32,518 nucleotides of DNA from Lysobacterales bacterium (GTDB lineage Bacteria; Pseudomonadota; Gammaproteobacteria; Xanthomonadales; SZUA-36): contig JAKITK010000035.1 of assembly GCA_021648125.1 (NCBI GenBank), positions 1-32,518 of the forward strand, read 5' to 3'. Both the position numbers and the translations under genes were made by a program. The notes beneath the pieces are model-generated. The model was given only the letters and a program-made list of their open reading frames with translations, was not told the DNA's origin and did not search any database. Shown piece after piece: positions 15,443 to 24,537 of this stretch; position 1 is the first letter of the stretch; the number at the start of each line of letters is the position of its first letter.

Positions 15443-16765
15443 TTATGTGTTGCTAATTCGGCGCAGAATCAGCGGTGTCGGTTGCGCGTTATTGCTGAGT
15501 TGATAGGCTGATTTCAGCATTATTTCAGCTTCTGCGAGCGTGTCTTCTGCATTGGCATGGATTCGCGCCAGGGTGTCGCCTTTAGTAACAGCAGTACCGA
15601 TGGTGGCCAAGCGGTCAAAACCTACGCTACTATCAATTATATCATCGGGTCGTTTGCGTCCGCCTCCCAAAACGATAACAGCAAGGCCTATTTGACGCGC
15701 ATCAACCGCTGAAATGACGCCGGAATGATCTGCAGTAATATCCCGGATTAGCGGGGCTGTGGGCAGATAAACCTGAGGGCGGTCGAGTAAATCTTTCGGG
15801 CCGCCGAGGGCAGCTACCATTTGTGCGAAAACTTCGGCGGCCGCACCATTGCTGAGTACCGTTTCAATTTGTTTGTGTGCGGCATCAATGTTTGCGGCAA
15901 GCCCACCTTGCAGAAGCATTTCTTCAGCTAGGGCAAAGGTCACCGCTTGCAAGCGTGAGTCCCGCTGCTGGCCGGTAAGGAAGTGTATTGCATTGGTAAC
16001 TTCAAGCGCATTACCGGCAGCGGTTGCCAGCGACTCATTCATATCGGTTATCAAGCCGCTGGTTTTTACACCGGCAGCATTGGCAACGCTCACTAGACTA
16101 TCGGCTAAGTTACCGGCTTGTTCCAGATTATGCATGGTGGCGCCGCTGCCGCACTTAATATCCAGTACCAAGCCCTCAAGCCCGGCGGCGAGTTTTTTGG
16201 AAAGAATGGAGGCGGTAATCAGTGATATGTTTTCGACTGTAGCCGTGGCAGAGCGGATCGCATAAATCTTCTGGTCGGCGGGCGCTAAGGCATTGGTTTG
16301 TCCAATAATGGCGCAACCAACTTGTTTCACAGTTTGCCGAAATAATTTGTTATCCGGTGTGGTGTTGTAGCCGGGAATGGCGTCAAACTTATCCAGCGTG
16401 CCGCCAGTATGCCCGAGTCCACGGCCTGAAATCATCGGCACAAAACCACCGCAGGCAGCGATTATTGGTGCCAGTAGCAGGCTGACATTGTCACCGACAC
16501 CCCCGGTTGAGTGTTTGTCTAGCACCGGGCCGTCTAAATTGTGCCACTGGAGCACCTCGCCGGAATCACGCATTGCTGTTGTTAGTGTCATGCGTTGAGC
16601 CAGAGGCAAGTCGTTAAAAAACACCGCCATTGCAAAGGCTGCCACTTGCGCATCACTAACCGCACCATTGCCGATACCGCTAATAAATGCTTTTATATCG
16701 CTATCGGCGGCTAGCTGGCCATCGCGGATTTGGCGGATAAATTCTTGCGGTAGAAAAGTAGCCAT
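15443..16765 (-). CDS. deoA: Thymidine phosphorylase
   Basis: DeoA splits thymidine or deoxyuridine with phosphate to base and deoxyribose-1-phosphate. The 440 residues equal the E. coli enzyme length. Visible family segments are KHSTGGVGDNVSLLLAP (about 84-100), MISGRGLGHTGGTLDKFDAI (111-130) and LDIKCGSGATM around 201-211. The two-domain alpha plus alpha/beta layout is complete. A GGAG site formed by the last codons of the aldehyde dehydrogenase gene precedes the ATG. The genes are 3 bases apart, so they are one transcription unit. Confidence 0.97.
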   Translation of the reverse strand: MATFLPQEFIRQIRDGQLAADSDIKAFISGIGNGAVSDAQVAAFAMAVFFNDLPLAQRMTLTTAMRDSGEVLQWHNLDGPVLDKHSTGGVGDNVSLLLAPIIAACGGFVPMISGRGLGHTGGTLDKFDAIPGYNTTPDNKLFRQTVKQVGCAIIGQTNALAPADQKIYAIRSATATVENISLITASILSKKLAAGLEGLVLDIKCGSGATMHNLEQAGNLADSLVSVANAAGVKTSGLITDMNESLATAAGNALEVTNAIHFLTGQQRDSRLQAVTFALAEEMLLQGGLAANIDAAHKQIETVLSNGAAAEVFAQMVAALGGPKDLLDRPQVYLPTAPLIRDITADHSGVISAVDARQIGLAVIVLGGGRKRPDDIIDSSVGFDRLATIGTAVTKGDTLARIHANAEDTLAEAEIMLKSAYQLSNNAQPTPLILRRISNT

Positions 16766-16768
16766 GCA

Positions 16769-19147
16769 TCAAGCTCCGTAGGGCACCCAGATATTTTTCA
16801 CTTGGGTAGCTTTTTCCATTAACCGTCGGGAACTGATTGCAGCAGTTCCCCAGTGAATCTCTTGTTCGGCATGTGTCCAAGTTTGTTTCAGATTGCTAAT
16901 AGAAGCTTTTTCTACCGCCTGAACACCGCCGGCCTTGCCGAAATACCACAGGCCGTTGACTTCCTCATGTTCGGCTAATGTTTGCGTCAGCACAGCATGT
17001 TCACCGGTGACAATATTGACAACACCAGAGGGTACATCGGATGTTTCCAATACCTGATAGAAATCGGTGACAGCTAAGGGGTAGATATCTGAAGGCACAA
17101 TCACGACCCGGTTGCCCGCAGCGATGGCGGCTGCCATCAGGGTAACCATTCCCAGCAATGGTGAAGCTTGCGGTGCTACGATGCCAATAATGCCTAATGG
17201 TTCGTTCATGGCAATGGCAATATCGCGTACTGGCGGGGCATGCACAGCACCATCGAATTTATCCGCGAATGCGGCAAAGTTAAACAGGCTTTCTATCGAT
17301 TTTTCGACTTCCCGGCTGGCACTGGCTTTGCTACAGCCGGTCATGGTTTGTAACAGCCGACTGAATTCGGAGCTTCTAACCGCCAGATTTTCGGCAATAA
17401 AGTAAATAATCTGTGAACGCAAATGGGCACTGGAACTGCTCCAGGCTGAAGCCTTCACTGCGGCTTCAACAGCGTTACGGATATCTTTACGATTACCCAG
17501 GCCAACTTCACCGGCAAGTCTGCCCGCTGGGGTGATAACCGGCATACAGCTGTTGCCATCGGCACGCGCTTGTTTGCCACCAATATAATTTTTCGGGGTG
17601 CGGTCGATAAGCTGATCTAAAGGCTCCAGCGACTTGAGTTTAGCTGCACTTAATGCTTTCAGAGGGCTTGTTTTACGCCTAGATTTTGGCTTGAGGTAAG
17701 CCAACATACCTTCGCGACCACCTTCACGGCCATAGCCGGATTCGCGATAACCGCCAAAGCCACAAGCTGCATCAAACTGATTGGTTGAGTTGACCCAGAC
17801 GATGCCGGCTTTTACTCGCGCGGCCATATCCAATGCAACATTAATATTATCCGACCAAATGCTAGCGGCCAGACCGTAGCGGGTGTTATTAGCCAGCGCT
17901 ATAGCTTCACCCGGGGTACGGAAGGTCATAGCCACCAGTACTGGGCCAAAAATTTCTTCTTGTGCCAAACGGGAAGCGGGTTCGATCCCGGTAATCAGAG
18001 TAGGTGGCATAAAACAGCCAGTTGCTGGCAGCTTAGTTTTAGGTTGCCACAGCTCACCACCTTCTTTAATACCAAGCGCAATTAAGTCAGCAACGCGTTT
18101 CAGTTGGGTTTTATCGACCAGTGCGCCAATATCGATGGCTTTGTCTAATGGATTGCCAACTCGGAGTTTTGTCATTCGTGCGCGCAGTTTTTTGTAAAAA
18201 ACAGTGGCAATAGACTCGGCAACCAACAGGCGTGAAGCGGCACAGCAGACCTCGCCCTGATTAAACCAGATGGCATCAACTACACCCTCAACAGCACTGT
18301 CCATATCGGCATCGGCAAATACAATAAACGGAGATTTTCCACCTAACTCAAGTGTGATTTCTTTACCGCTTCCGGCAGTTTGTGCGCGGATATATTTACC
18401 CACAGCGGTGGAACCAGTGAAGGCGATTTTTTTAATTTTCGGGTGTGCGACCAGCGCTTTCCCGGTTTCCCCATCACCACTAATAATATTGACAACACCC
18501 GCTGGAATGCCGGCTCGCTGGCAAAGTTCAGCAAAATATAAAGCCGTTATTGGGGTTTGTTCCGCAGGTTTGAGTACCACTGTGTTTCCAGCAGCTAAAG
18601 CCGGCGCGATTTTCCAGGCCAGCATCAAAAAGGGAAAATTCCAGGGAATGATTTGACCAACTACACCCAGGGGTTCATAGCCACCAAGTTCTTCATCGCG
18701 CAATTGTGCCCAGCCGGCATGGTAATAAAAATGCCGGGCCACCAGTGGAATATCTACATCACGGCTTTCCCGAATAGGCTTGCCGTTATCCAGGGTTTCC
18801 AACACTGCCAGCGTGCGCGAGTGTTTTTGCACCAACCTTGCCAGCGCGTATAAGTAGCGGGCGCGTTGATGGCAGCTAAGCTTGCGCCAATCGGGGCCAG
18901 CTTTTTCTGCGGCAGCAACCGCCTTGTTTACATCCGCGCGGCTGGCCTGGGCGATACGCGCCAACACTTTTCCGGTAGCCGGGTTGATGCTGTCAAAAGC
19001 TTTGCCTCTGGCTTTGACCCATTTACCGTCGATAAATAAATCAAATTTGTGTTGGTTCGCCTGCAGCCAGGCGGCGGCGTGGTCTTTGCTTTCTGGTGCT
19101 GGGCCATAGTCCAGAGATTGAAAAATTTCACTAACTGTCGTTTGCAT
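16769..19147 (-). CDS. Two-domain aldehyde dehydrogenase, ALDH16-like
   Basis: The protein has 792 residues. Residues about 30-485 are a complete NAD(P)-dependent aldehyde dehydrogenase: IIPWNFPF (166-173), FTGSTAVGK (243-251), Glu267 in LELGG and catalytic Cys301 in FNQGEVCCAASR. After a linker, residues about 505-792 repeat the fold in degenerate form. The second unit keeps the PLGIIGIVAP-type segment but lacks the active-site cysteine/glutamate block and is about 150 residues short. This matches ALDH16, whose second domain is non-catalytic. Between deoC and deoA it is well placed to oxidise acetaldehyde from the DeoC reaction to acetate; that role is inferred. The start has only a weak ribosome-binding site. 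Confidence 0.9.
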   Translation of the reverse strand: MQTTVSEIFQSLDYGPAPESKDHAAAWLQANQHKFDLFIDGKWVKARGKAFDSINPATGKVLARIAQASRADVNKAVAAAEKAGPDWRKLSCHQRARYLYALARLVQKHSRTLAVLETLDNGKPIRESRDVDIPLVARHFYYHAGWAQLRDEELGGYEPLGVVGQIIPWNFPFLMLAWKIAPALAAGNTVVLKPAEQTPITALYFAELCQRAGIPAGVVNIISGDGETGKALVAHPKIKKIAFTGSTAVGKYIRAQTAGSGKEITLELGGKSPFIVFADADMDSAVEGVVDAIWFNQGEVCCAASRLLVAESIATVFYKKLRARMTKLRVGNPLDKAIDIGALVDKTQLKRVADLIALGIKEGGELWQPKTKLPATGCFMPPTLITGIEPASRLAQEEIFGPVLVAMTFRTPGEAIALANNTRYGLAASIWSDNINVALDMAARVKAGIVWVNSTNQFDAACGFGGYRESGYGREGGREGMLAYLKPKSRRKTSPLKALSAAKLKSLEPLDQLIDRTPKNYIGGKQARADGNSCMPVITPAGRLAGEVGLGNRKDIRNAVEAAVKASAWSSSSAHLRSQIIYFIAENLAVRSSEFSRLLQTMTGCSKASASREVEKSIESLFNFAAFADKFDGAVHAPPVRDIAIAMNEPLGIIGIVAPQASPLLGMVTLMAAAIAAGNRVVIVPSDIYPLAVTDFYQVLETSDVPSGVVNIVTGEHAVLTQTLAEHEEVNGLWYFGKAGGVQAVEKASISNLKQTWTHAEQEIHWGTAAISSRRLMEKATQVKNIWVPYGA

Positions 19148-19193
19148 AGTTATTACTCTTAACGGTTTATTGTTTGGCTTAATAGTGGTGCTC

Positions 19194-20177
19194 TTAAACT
19201 AGTGGTTGATGGGCATAGGCGGCATAACGGCCGGTGGCACAATGTTCAAGCTGTCGTTCAATGTCGGTGAGTAGGCTGGAAGCCCCGAAGCGGAATAAAT
19301 CGGGTTGTAACCAGTCATTTCCCAGTTCCTCTTTCATCATCAGCAGGTACTGAGTCGCTGTTTTTGCTGCCGATATTCCCCCGGCTGGTTTATAACCGAT
19401 TTTATAACCGGTCATTTCATAATAAGTACGAATCATGCGCACCATGGTGAGTGATACTGGCAGGGTAGCATTGACACTTTCCTTGCCGGTTGATGTTTTA
19501 ATGAAATCGGCACCGGCCATCATTGCCAACATGGAAGCACGAGCGACATTATTCAGCGTGCCAAGCTCTCCGGTTCCGAGGATAACTTTCAAATGTGCTT
19601 CACCACAGGCCGCTCTGGCTTTACTGATTTGGCTATAGAGGGTTTCCCATTTTTGGCTTAGCACCAGATTGCGTTCAATCACAATATCAATTTCTTCGGC
19701 ACCAGCTTTTACTGAGGCTTTAATTTCGCTAATGCGGGTTGAGAACGGTGACAAACCGGCGGGAAAGCCGGTAGATACTGCGGCAACCGGAATGCCGCTA
19801 CCTTTCAAGGCGGCCACTGCGGTTTTTATAAAGTGATGATAAACACAGACTGCTCCAGGTTTAATTCTGAGATCTTGAGCACCCAGTGCCGCCAGTACAT
19901 CTACACGAACTGGTTGGCGGGCTTTGGCGCATAAACGGCGTACGCGGCCATCGGTATCATCGCCTGCCAATGTGGTCAGATCTATACAGGTAATGGCTTT
20001 CAGTAACCACGCGGCCTGCCATTGTTTTTTTACCGAGCGTCTGCCAGCTAGGCTAGCGGCACGAGTTTCTACTGCGCTGCGGTTGACACTATGACGCAAG
20101 ACTTCATCCAGGTCCAAGGGCATACCGGGATTTCGCTTGTGACCAAGTTGCACGACTTTATTAATTTCAGAGTTCAT
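19194..20177 (-). CDS. deoC: Deoxyribose-phosphate aldolase, long eukaryote-like form
   Basis: DeoC cleaves 2-deoxyribose-5-phosphate into glyceraldehyde-3-phosphate and acetaldehyde. The Schiff-base lysine is Lys227 in DFIKTSTGK, the second lysine is Lys263 (GYKPAGG) and the acid is Asp164 (EIDIVI). At 327 residues it is much longer than the roughly 250 of E. coli DeoC. It carries an N-terminal extension (about 1-55), and the KTSTGKESVNATLPVSLTMVR stretch, broken near residue 240, resembles animal DERA. The 5' end overlaps the purine nucleoside phosphorylase gene by 11 bases. The short insertion around residues 94-105 is unusual but leaves the core intact. Confidence 0.95.
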   Translation of the reverse strand: MNSEINKVVQLGHKRNPGMPLDLDEVLRHSVNRSAVETRAASLAGRRSVKKQWQAAWLLKAITCIDLTTLAGDDTDGRVRRLCAKARQPVRVDVLAALGAQDLRIKPGAVCVYHHFIKTAVAALKGSGIPVAAVSTGFPAGLSPFSTRISEIKASVKAGAEEIDIVIERNLVLSQKWETLYSQISKARAACGEAHLKVILGTGELGTLNNVARASMLAMMAGADFIKTSTGKESVNATLPVSLTMVRMIRTYYEMTGYKIGYKPAGGISAAKTATQYLLMMKEELGNDWLQPDLFRFGASSLLTDIERQLEHCATGRYAAYAHQPLV

Positions 20178-21000
20178 TAAACTGCCTCAAAAAAGCTCGT
20201 AATAGGGTTTCAAATTGGATTGCAGAAGTCGCTGCTGCCTGCTGGGTTTGTGAATGCGACAAACTTATTTCCGAAAGCCCGGCACCAGCATTGGTAATAT
20301 TAGAAATGGCGACGGCTTTCATTCCCAGAAAACGCGCCAATATAACCTCAGCTGCGGTGGACATACCAACGGCATCTGCGCCCAGGATATGTGCCATTCG
20401 GACTTCCGCAGGGGTTTCAAAGCTGGGGCCGGAAAACCAGGCATAAACACCTTCCTGGAGATCTATCCCTTCACTTTCTGCTCCCCGCCTAACAGCAGCA
20501 CGGAGATCCGGGTCGTAGGCATTGGTCATATCCACAAAGCGTTGATTACTGTTTTCGCCTTGCAAGGGGTTGGCACCGGCAAGGTTAAGGTGGTCGTTTA
20601 TCAGCATAAATTGCCCTGGGCTGATGCCCAGGTGTGCAGATCCGGCAGAATTGGTGGCCAGTAAAGTATTTGCACCTAATGCTTTGAGGGTTTCCAGCGG
20701 CAGGCGCATGGCATCAGCTTGGCCGTGTTCATAGTAATGGGAGCGACCCCCGAGTACCGCTATTCTTACGCCTTCAATGGTACCGATGATAAGCTCCGGA
20801 CTATGGCCCTCAACACCAGGGGCTGGAAAACCCGGGAGTTCGGAGTAGGCAATATTTACGGGCTCTTCGACTGCCGCAATAAAACCAGTCAGACCGGAGC
20901 CCAGAATCAGACCAAGATCGACAGCTTGATTGCCGCTTCGTTGGCGGATTTGGTCAGCTAATTGATGCGCTAATTGATTGGCTAATGATTCCGCCTTCAT
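20167..21000 (-). CDS. Purine nucleoside phosphorylase, trimeric PunA/XapA type
   Basis: The enzyme releases purine bases from (deoxy)nucleosides with phosphate. The 277 residues and motifs match the trimeric, human-like class rather than hexameric DeoD. They include LGLILGSGLTGF (about 25-36), the GGRSHYYEHG phosphate loop, ATNSAGSAHLGISPGQ (about 114-129), and WFSGPSFETPAEVR. SNITNAGAG carries the purine-contacting Asn. An inosine/guanosine preference is expected for the class; xanthosine use is possible. A GAGGA site lies 6 bases before the ATG, inside the end of cdd, which it overlaps by four bases. Confidence 0.94.
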   Translation of the reverse strand: MKAESLANQLAHQLADQIRQRSGNQAVDLGLILGSGLTGFIAAVEEPVNIAYSELPGFPAPGVEGHSPELIIGTIEGVRIAVLGGRSHYYEHGQADAMRLPLETLKALGANTLLATNSAGSAHLGISPGQFMLINDHLNLAGANPLQGENSNQRFVDMTNAYDPDLRAAVRRGAESEGIDLQEGVYAWFSGPSFETPAEVRMAHILGADAVGMSTAAEVILARFLGMKAVAISNITNAGAGLSEISLSHSQTQQAAATSAIQFETLLRAFLRQFNEL

Positions 21001-21398
21001 TCTGCTTCCTCTAAATGCTTCCGGTCGAATGAGTATGGCAGTAAATCTTTAAGTAGAAACTTTTGCAGCAAACCCTCAGGGCCGCAGACAAAAATCGGTG
21101 TCTCCGGGGTAGCAAATTCATTGATTTTTTGCCGGCAGCCACCACAGGGAGGAATGTTTTTACCACTCTCGCCGACGATACAAACCTGCATTATTTCTTT
21201 TTTACCGGCGGTCACTAGCGCAGCAATAGCAGCGGCTTCAGCACACAGGCCTTCGGGGTAGGCGGCATTTTCAACATTGCAGCCGCTATGGATATTGCCA
21301 TCCGCATCAAGCACAGCCGCGCCAACTTTAAAATTGGAATAGGGTGCATGCGCGTTTTTCATTGCCGCTAACGCCGCTGTGAGTAGTTCATTTTGCAT
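20997..21398 (-). CDS. cdd: Cytidine deaminase
   Basis: Cdd deaminates cytidine and deoxycytidine to (deoxy)uridine, feeding the phosphorylases downstream. The 133 residues correspond to the short tetrameric form, as in Bacillus, not the long E. coli dimer. Zinc ligands are Cys52, Cys85 and Cys88, and the proton-shuttling Glu54 lies in LCAEAAA. The PPCGGCRQ motif is intact and the substrate loop CNVENAAYPEG precedes it. It is the first gene of the six-gene operon. An AAGG stretch upstream is farther from the ATG than ideal. Confidence 0.96.
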   Translation of the reverse strand: MQNELLTAALAAMKNAHAPYSNFKVGAAVLDADGNIHSGCNVENAAYPEGLCAEAAAIAALVTAGKKEIMQVCIVGESGKNIPPCGGCRQKINEFATPETPIFVCGPEGLLQKFLLKDLLPYSFDRKHLEEAE

Positions 21399-21444
21399 AG
21401 TAATCGAATTGACCTTTAGTATATTCCCCCGATTGTATAACTAT

Positions 21445-21450
21445 ATTATA
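21445..21450 (-). promoter_or_regulatory. Candidate -10 box of the cdd-deoB operon
   Basis: A perfect TATAAT lies on the minus strand about 47 bases upstream of the cdd ATG, in a very AT-rich patch, so transcription could begin around 21438. No good -35 hexamer is found at 16-18 bases, so an activator may be required. I saw no clear CytR or DeoR operator. Confidence 0.35.
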
Positions 21451-21628
21451 TAACGCTGAGGGGTACATTCCCGCGAATCGAGTGTGAAAAGAATCATTTT
21501 CTCATATTTCTGCAGTCGGGATGTAGAATCACAAGTTATCAGCGGTATACTTATGGGTATTTGATCCACCACTCTGCAGATTGTTAAATTGCGCGAACAT
21601 TTTTAAATAACCGGTTGGTCTATGCCTG

Positions 21629-21657
21629 AATTTTAGTCTGGGTCAAAATTTTAGTCG
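21629..21657 (+). repeat. Two AATTTTAGTC repeats just before dadA
   Basis: AATTTTAGTC occurs at 21629-21638 and 21648-21657, 19 bases apart (close to two helix turns). The second copy abuts the GGGA ribosome-binding site of dadA. The spacing suits a dimeric regulator or an anti-Shine-Dalgarno structure, but a chance duplication is possible. Confidence 0.5.
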
Positions 21658-21666
21658 GGAATGAAC

Positions 21667-22926
21667 ATGAAAATACTTGTTTTAGGAGCGGGCGTAATAG
21701 GGGTGACAACCGCCCATGCGCTAAGTCGCCTAGGGCACGAAGTATTAGTCATTGACCAAGCAGACGGCGTTGCTTCCCAAGCCAGTCATGCTAATGGGGC
21801 GCAGTTGGCCTATAGCTATGTAGATCCATTTGCCAATTTCGCAACACTCAAAAAAATCCCAAAATATATGCTCGGATTCGATGAAGGCATTCGATTGAGG
21901 TTCACCAACAAGTTTAGTTATTATGCGTGGGGACTTGAGTTTATACGCCATTGCACATCTAAAAAAGCCGCGGCCAATATGCAGGTCATGCTTGAATTGG
22001 CACATACATCCAAGCAGGCCATGTCGAAAATCTACTCCGAAATTCCAGCCGTTGCAATTCGCGTACATGGTGCGGGGAAAATAGTTTTAGCGGGCACGCC
22101 ACAAGAACTGGAAAAATTAAATGCATCGGTAGCGCTAAAAAAATCTTATGGATTTGATGTTGAGATACTGGACAAAGATAGCTGTATACTCCAAGAGCCT
22201 GGGCTTGGGTCTTGGCAGGGCGAATTTTGCGGCGGCATATATGCGCCTGGCGACAAAGTGCTGGATCCATTGGTGTTTTGCCAGACAATACAAGCCCATA
22301 GCGAAAGTAAGTATGGGGTAGGTTACTATTTTGGACATACTATTTTAAAGTTAAAACAAAAAAATAATAAAATTACCCAAGTACAGACCGATAAAGATAT
22401 ATTCAATTGTGATGCCGCTATTGTGTGTTTGGGTGAAGGTGCCAACAACATTATAAAAACTATTGATAAAGCGTATCCAGTTTATCCAATGCGCGGGTAT
22501 AGTCTGACATTAGACACCGGAAAGGAGGTTACAAAAACCAGTATAACCGACCCTATAAGCAAAATAGTGTTTTCAAACCTAGGCGGTAAAATCCGTATTG
22601 CAGGATTTTTAGACGCCAATATACCAGAGACAAAAATAGATGAACGCGGGCGGGCTTTGTTAGCTACGGCGCAAAAACTATGGCCAAGTATTGCAAATTA
22701 TGACGGCGAGGCTAATTTTTGGACTGGATTGCGTCCCATGACACCTTCAGGTATCCCGATTGTCAAGAAAAGTAAAATAAACGGCTTATATTATAATATA
22801 GGGCATGGGTCTTTGGGTCTAACACTCGCTGCAGGTAGCGCGCAGCGCATTGCGCAATTAATTGAAGGCGTGAGGAAAAATACCGGCTCGGTAATACCAG
22901 AGGACAAGCATGAATTTGCTCAATAA
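21667..22926 (+). CDS. D-amino acid dehydrogenase (DadA family)
   Basis: DadA-type flavoenzymes oxidatively deaminate D-amino acids to 2-oxo acids and pass electrons to the membrane quinone pool. The protein has 419 residues, close to the usual 415-435. The N-terminal FAD-binding motif is KILVLGAGVIGVTTAHALSR. SHANGAQLAYSYVDP near residue 44-58 is typical of DadA, and the C-terminal GHGSLGLTLAAGSAQRIA closes the FAD site. I prefer the ATG at 21667 to the one two codons earlier because GGGA is 6 bases before it. The gene overlaps the deacylase by 17 bases. It is more AT-rich than the flanking deo operon. Substrate range is unknown; alr-dadX are not nearby. Confidence 0.9.
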   Translation: MKILVLGAGVIGVTTAHALSRLGHEVLVIDQADGVASQASHANGAQLAYSYVDPFANFATLKKIPKYMLGFDEGIRLRFTNKFSYYAWGLEFIRHCTSKKAAANMQVMLELAHTSKQAMSKIYSEIPAVAIRVHGAGKIVLAGTPQELEKLNASVALKKSYGFDVEILDKDSCILQEPGLGSWQGEFCGGIYAPGDKVLDPLVFCQTIQAHSESKYGVGYYFGHTILKLKQKNNKITQVQTDKDIFNCDAAIVCLGEGANNIIKTIDKAYPVYPMRGYSLTLDTGKEVTKTSITDPISKIVFSNLGGKIRIAGFLDANIPETKIDERGRALLATAQKLWPSIANYDGEANFWTGLRPMTPSGIPIVKKSKINGLYYNIGHGSLGLTLAAGSAQRIAQLIEGVRKNTGSVIPEDKHEFAQ

Positions 22927-24517
22927 ATTAGGACTGTTTATAGCTTGCGCGGCACTCGCAGGTTGCGCAACACTTACGCCCAAAAACGATACCAAAGAAA
23001 CTGGACCTTTGGAAGTAGATTATTTGCTCACCAACGCGGATGTGTATGTGGGTGATGGCTCTGGCAGTATTCGCGTTGATGTTGCAATAAAAAATGACGA
23101 GGTCATTTTTATCGGAGAGCACTCAGGGCATCTTAGAGCTAAAAACTCAATTGATGCGAGCGGCTACATTATAGCACCAGGATTTATAGACCCACATACC
23201 CATAGCCTACTTGAACTGGGCAGTGAGGTTAAGGCTTTGCGGCAAAATGCTAATTACCGACTGCAAGGTGTGACGACCGTGTTTAACGGTAATGACGGCG
23301 GCGGAGACCCAGATATTTTGAAACTGTCCAGCGAGCTGCAAACACACGGGATAGGCACAAATACGGCGCTTTATGTTGGCCACGGCGCGGTACGTAGATT
23401 GGTGATGGGAAATGCAAAACGGGCACCAACATCAGACGAATTATCGCAAATGAAAGCGCTTGTCGACGAGGCCATGGACGCCGGTGCACTAGGTTTATCT
23501 ACAGGGCTATTTTATGTTCCGGGTAGCTTTTCTGATACGGACGAAGTTGTCGCACTTGCAAAAGTGGCGGCCTTGAAAGGTGGTATTTATGACAGCCATA
23601 TCCGTGATGAAAGCACTTATAATATCGGTCTGGAATCATCAATAGAAGAGGTGCTTGAAATTGGTCGCCGTGCTGACATTCCCGTGCACATTGCCCATAT
23701 CAAAGCATTGGGGGTTGATGTCTGGGGTAAAAGTGTACCCGTGATAGCTTTGATAAACAAAGCGCGCGCGGAGGGCTTGCGCGTTACGGCGGACCAATAC
23801 CCTTGGCTGGCTTCAGGCACATCTATATCGGCTGCCTTGATCCCGCGTGATATAAAAGCTGGCGGCAAAGAAAAATATCAGGCCCGACTTAAAGACCCTT
23901 CATTAGGCGAAAAACTCCGCCTTGATGTTGCAGAAAACCTGCGGCGGCGCGGCGGCGGCGATGCGGTTTTGATCACTATGGGCCGCGCCGACTGGCAAGG
24001 GAAAACCTTGAGCGAATTGGCGCAGAAAAATAATCTGTCCGTGGTCGACATGGCCATATATATTGCCAGCAACGGCAATGCAAAAATCGCATCTTTTAAT
24101 ATGCACAAGAAAGATATTCTCAATTTTATGCAACAGGAATGGGTGATGACCAGTTCGGATGGTTCGGTTGGGCATCCGCGCAAATATGCCAGTTTCCCCA
24201 AAAAATACCAAACCTATATAAAAGACCAGCAGGCTATACCTCTTGAAAGCTTTCTCTACCGCAGTAGCGGACTTGTCGCTGATACATTTAATCTGTGCGG
24301 GCGCGGTTACCTTAAACTCGGCTATAAGGCCGATATTGTTATTTTTGACCCCAAAACCTTTGCACCCTTGGCCGACTTCCAAAATCCCGAAGGCCTGTCC
24401 GAAGGCGTAAAATATCTATTTGTTAATGGTAGTTTGGCCGTAAATGCAGGCGTCTCCCAACCCGTTTTTCCGGGCAAAGTCCTAAAGCCGTGCACTGAAC
24501 ACATAAATCAAGATTGA
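22910..24517 (+). CDS. Lipoprotein N-acyl-D-amino-acid deacylase family amidohydrolase
   Basis: The enzyme should cleave N-acyl-D-amino acids to a free D-amino acid and a carboxylate, supplying DadA. The 535 residues begin with a lipoprotein signal; the lipobox LAGC puts the lipidated cysteine at 19, so it faces the periplasm. The metallohydrolase domain has HTH at 96-98 (GFIDPHTHS), His230 (DSHIRDES), His260/His263 (VHIAHIKALG) and a late SSDGS acid motif. Studied D-aminoacylases have a zinc-binding Cys in a GNCG stretch; here it reads GNDG (Asp129), a variant that may change metal use. AGAGGA lies about 6 bases before the ATG, inside dadA. Dipeptide or lactone substrates are alternatives. 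Confidence 0.85.
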   Translation: MNLLNKLGLFIACAALAGCATLTPKNDTKETGPLEVDYLLTNADVYVGDGSGSIRVDVAIKNDEVIFIGEHSGHLRAKNSIDASGYIIAPGFIDPHTHSLLELGSEVKALRQNANYRLQGVTTVFNGNDGGGDPDILKLSSELQTHGIGTNTALYVGHGAVRRLVMGNAKRAPTSDELSQMKALVDEAMDAGALGLSTGLFYVPGSFSDTDEVVALAKVAALKGGIYDSHIRDESTYNIGLESSIEEVLEIGRRADIPVHIAHIKALGVDVWGKSVPVIALINKARAEGLRVTADQYPWLASGTSISAALIPRDIKAGGKEKYQARLKDPSLGEKLRLDVAENLRRRGGGDAVLITMGRADWQGKTLSELAQKNNLSVVDMAIYIASNGNAKIASFNMHKKDILNFMQQEWVMTSSDGSVGHPRKYASFPKKYQTYIKDQQAIPLESFLYRSSGLVADTFNLCGRGYLKLGYKADIVIFDPKTFAPLADFQNPEGLSEGVKYLFVNGSLAVNAGVSQPVFPGKVLKPCTEHINQD

Positions 24518-24537
24518 AAACAATGCAAGGAAAGAAA

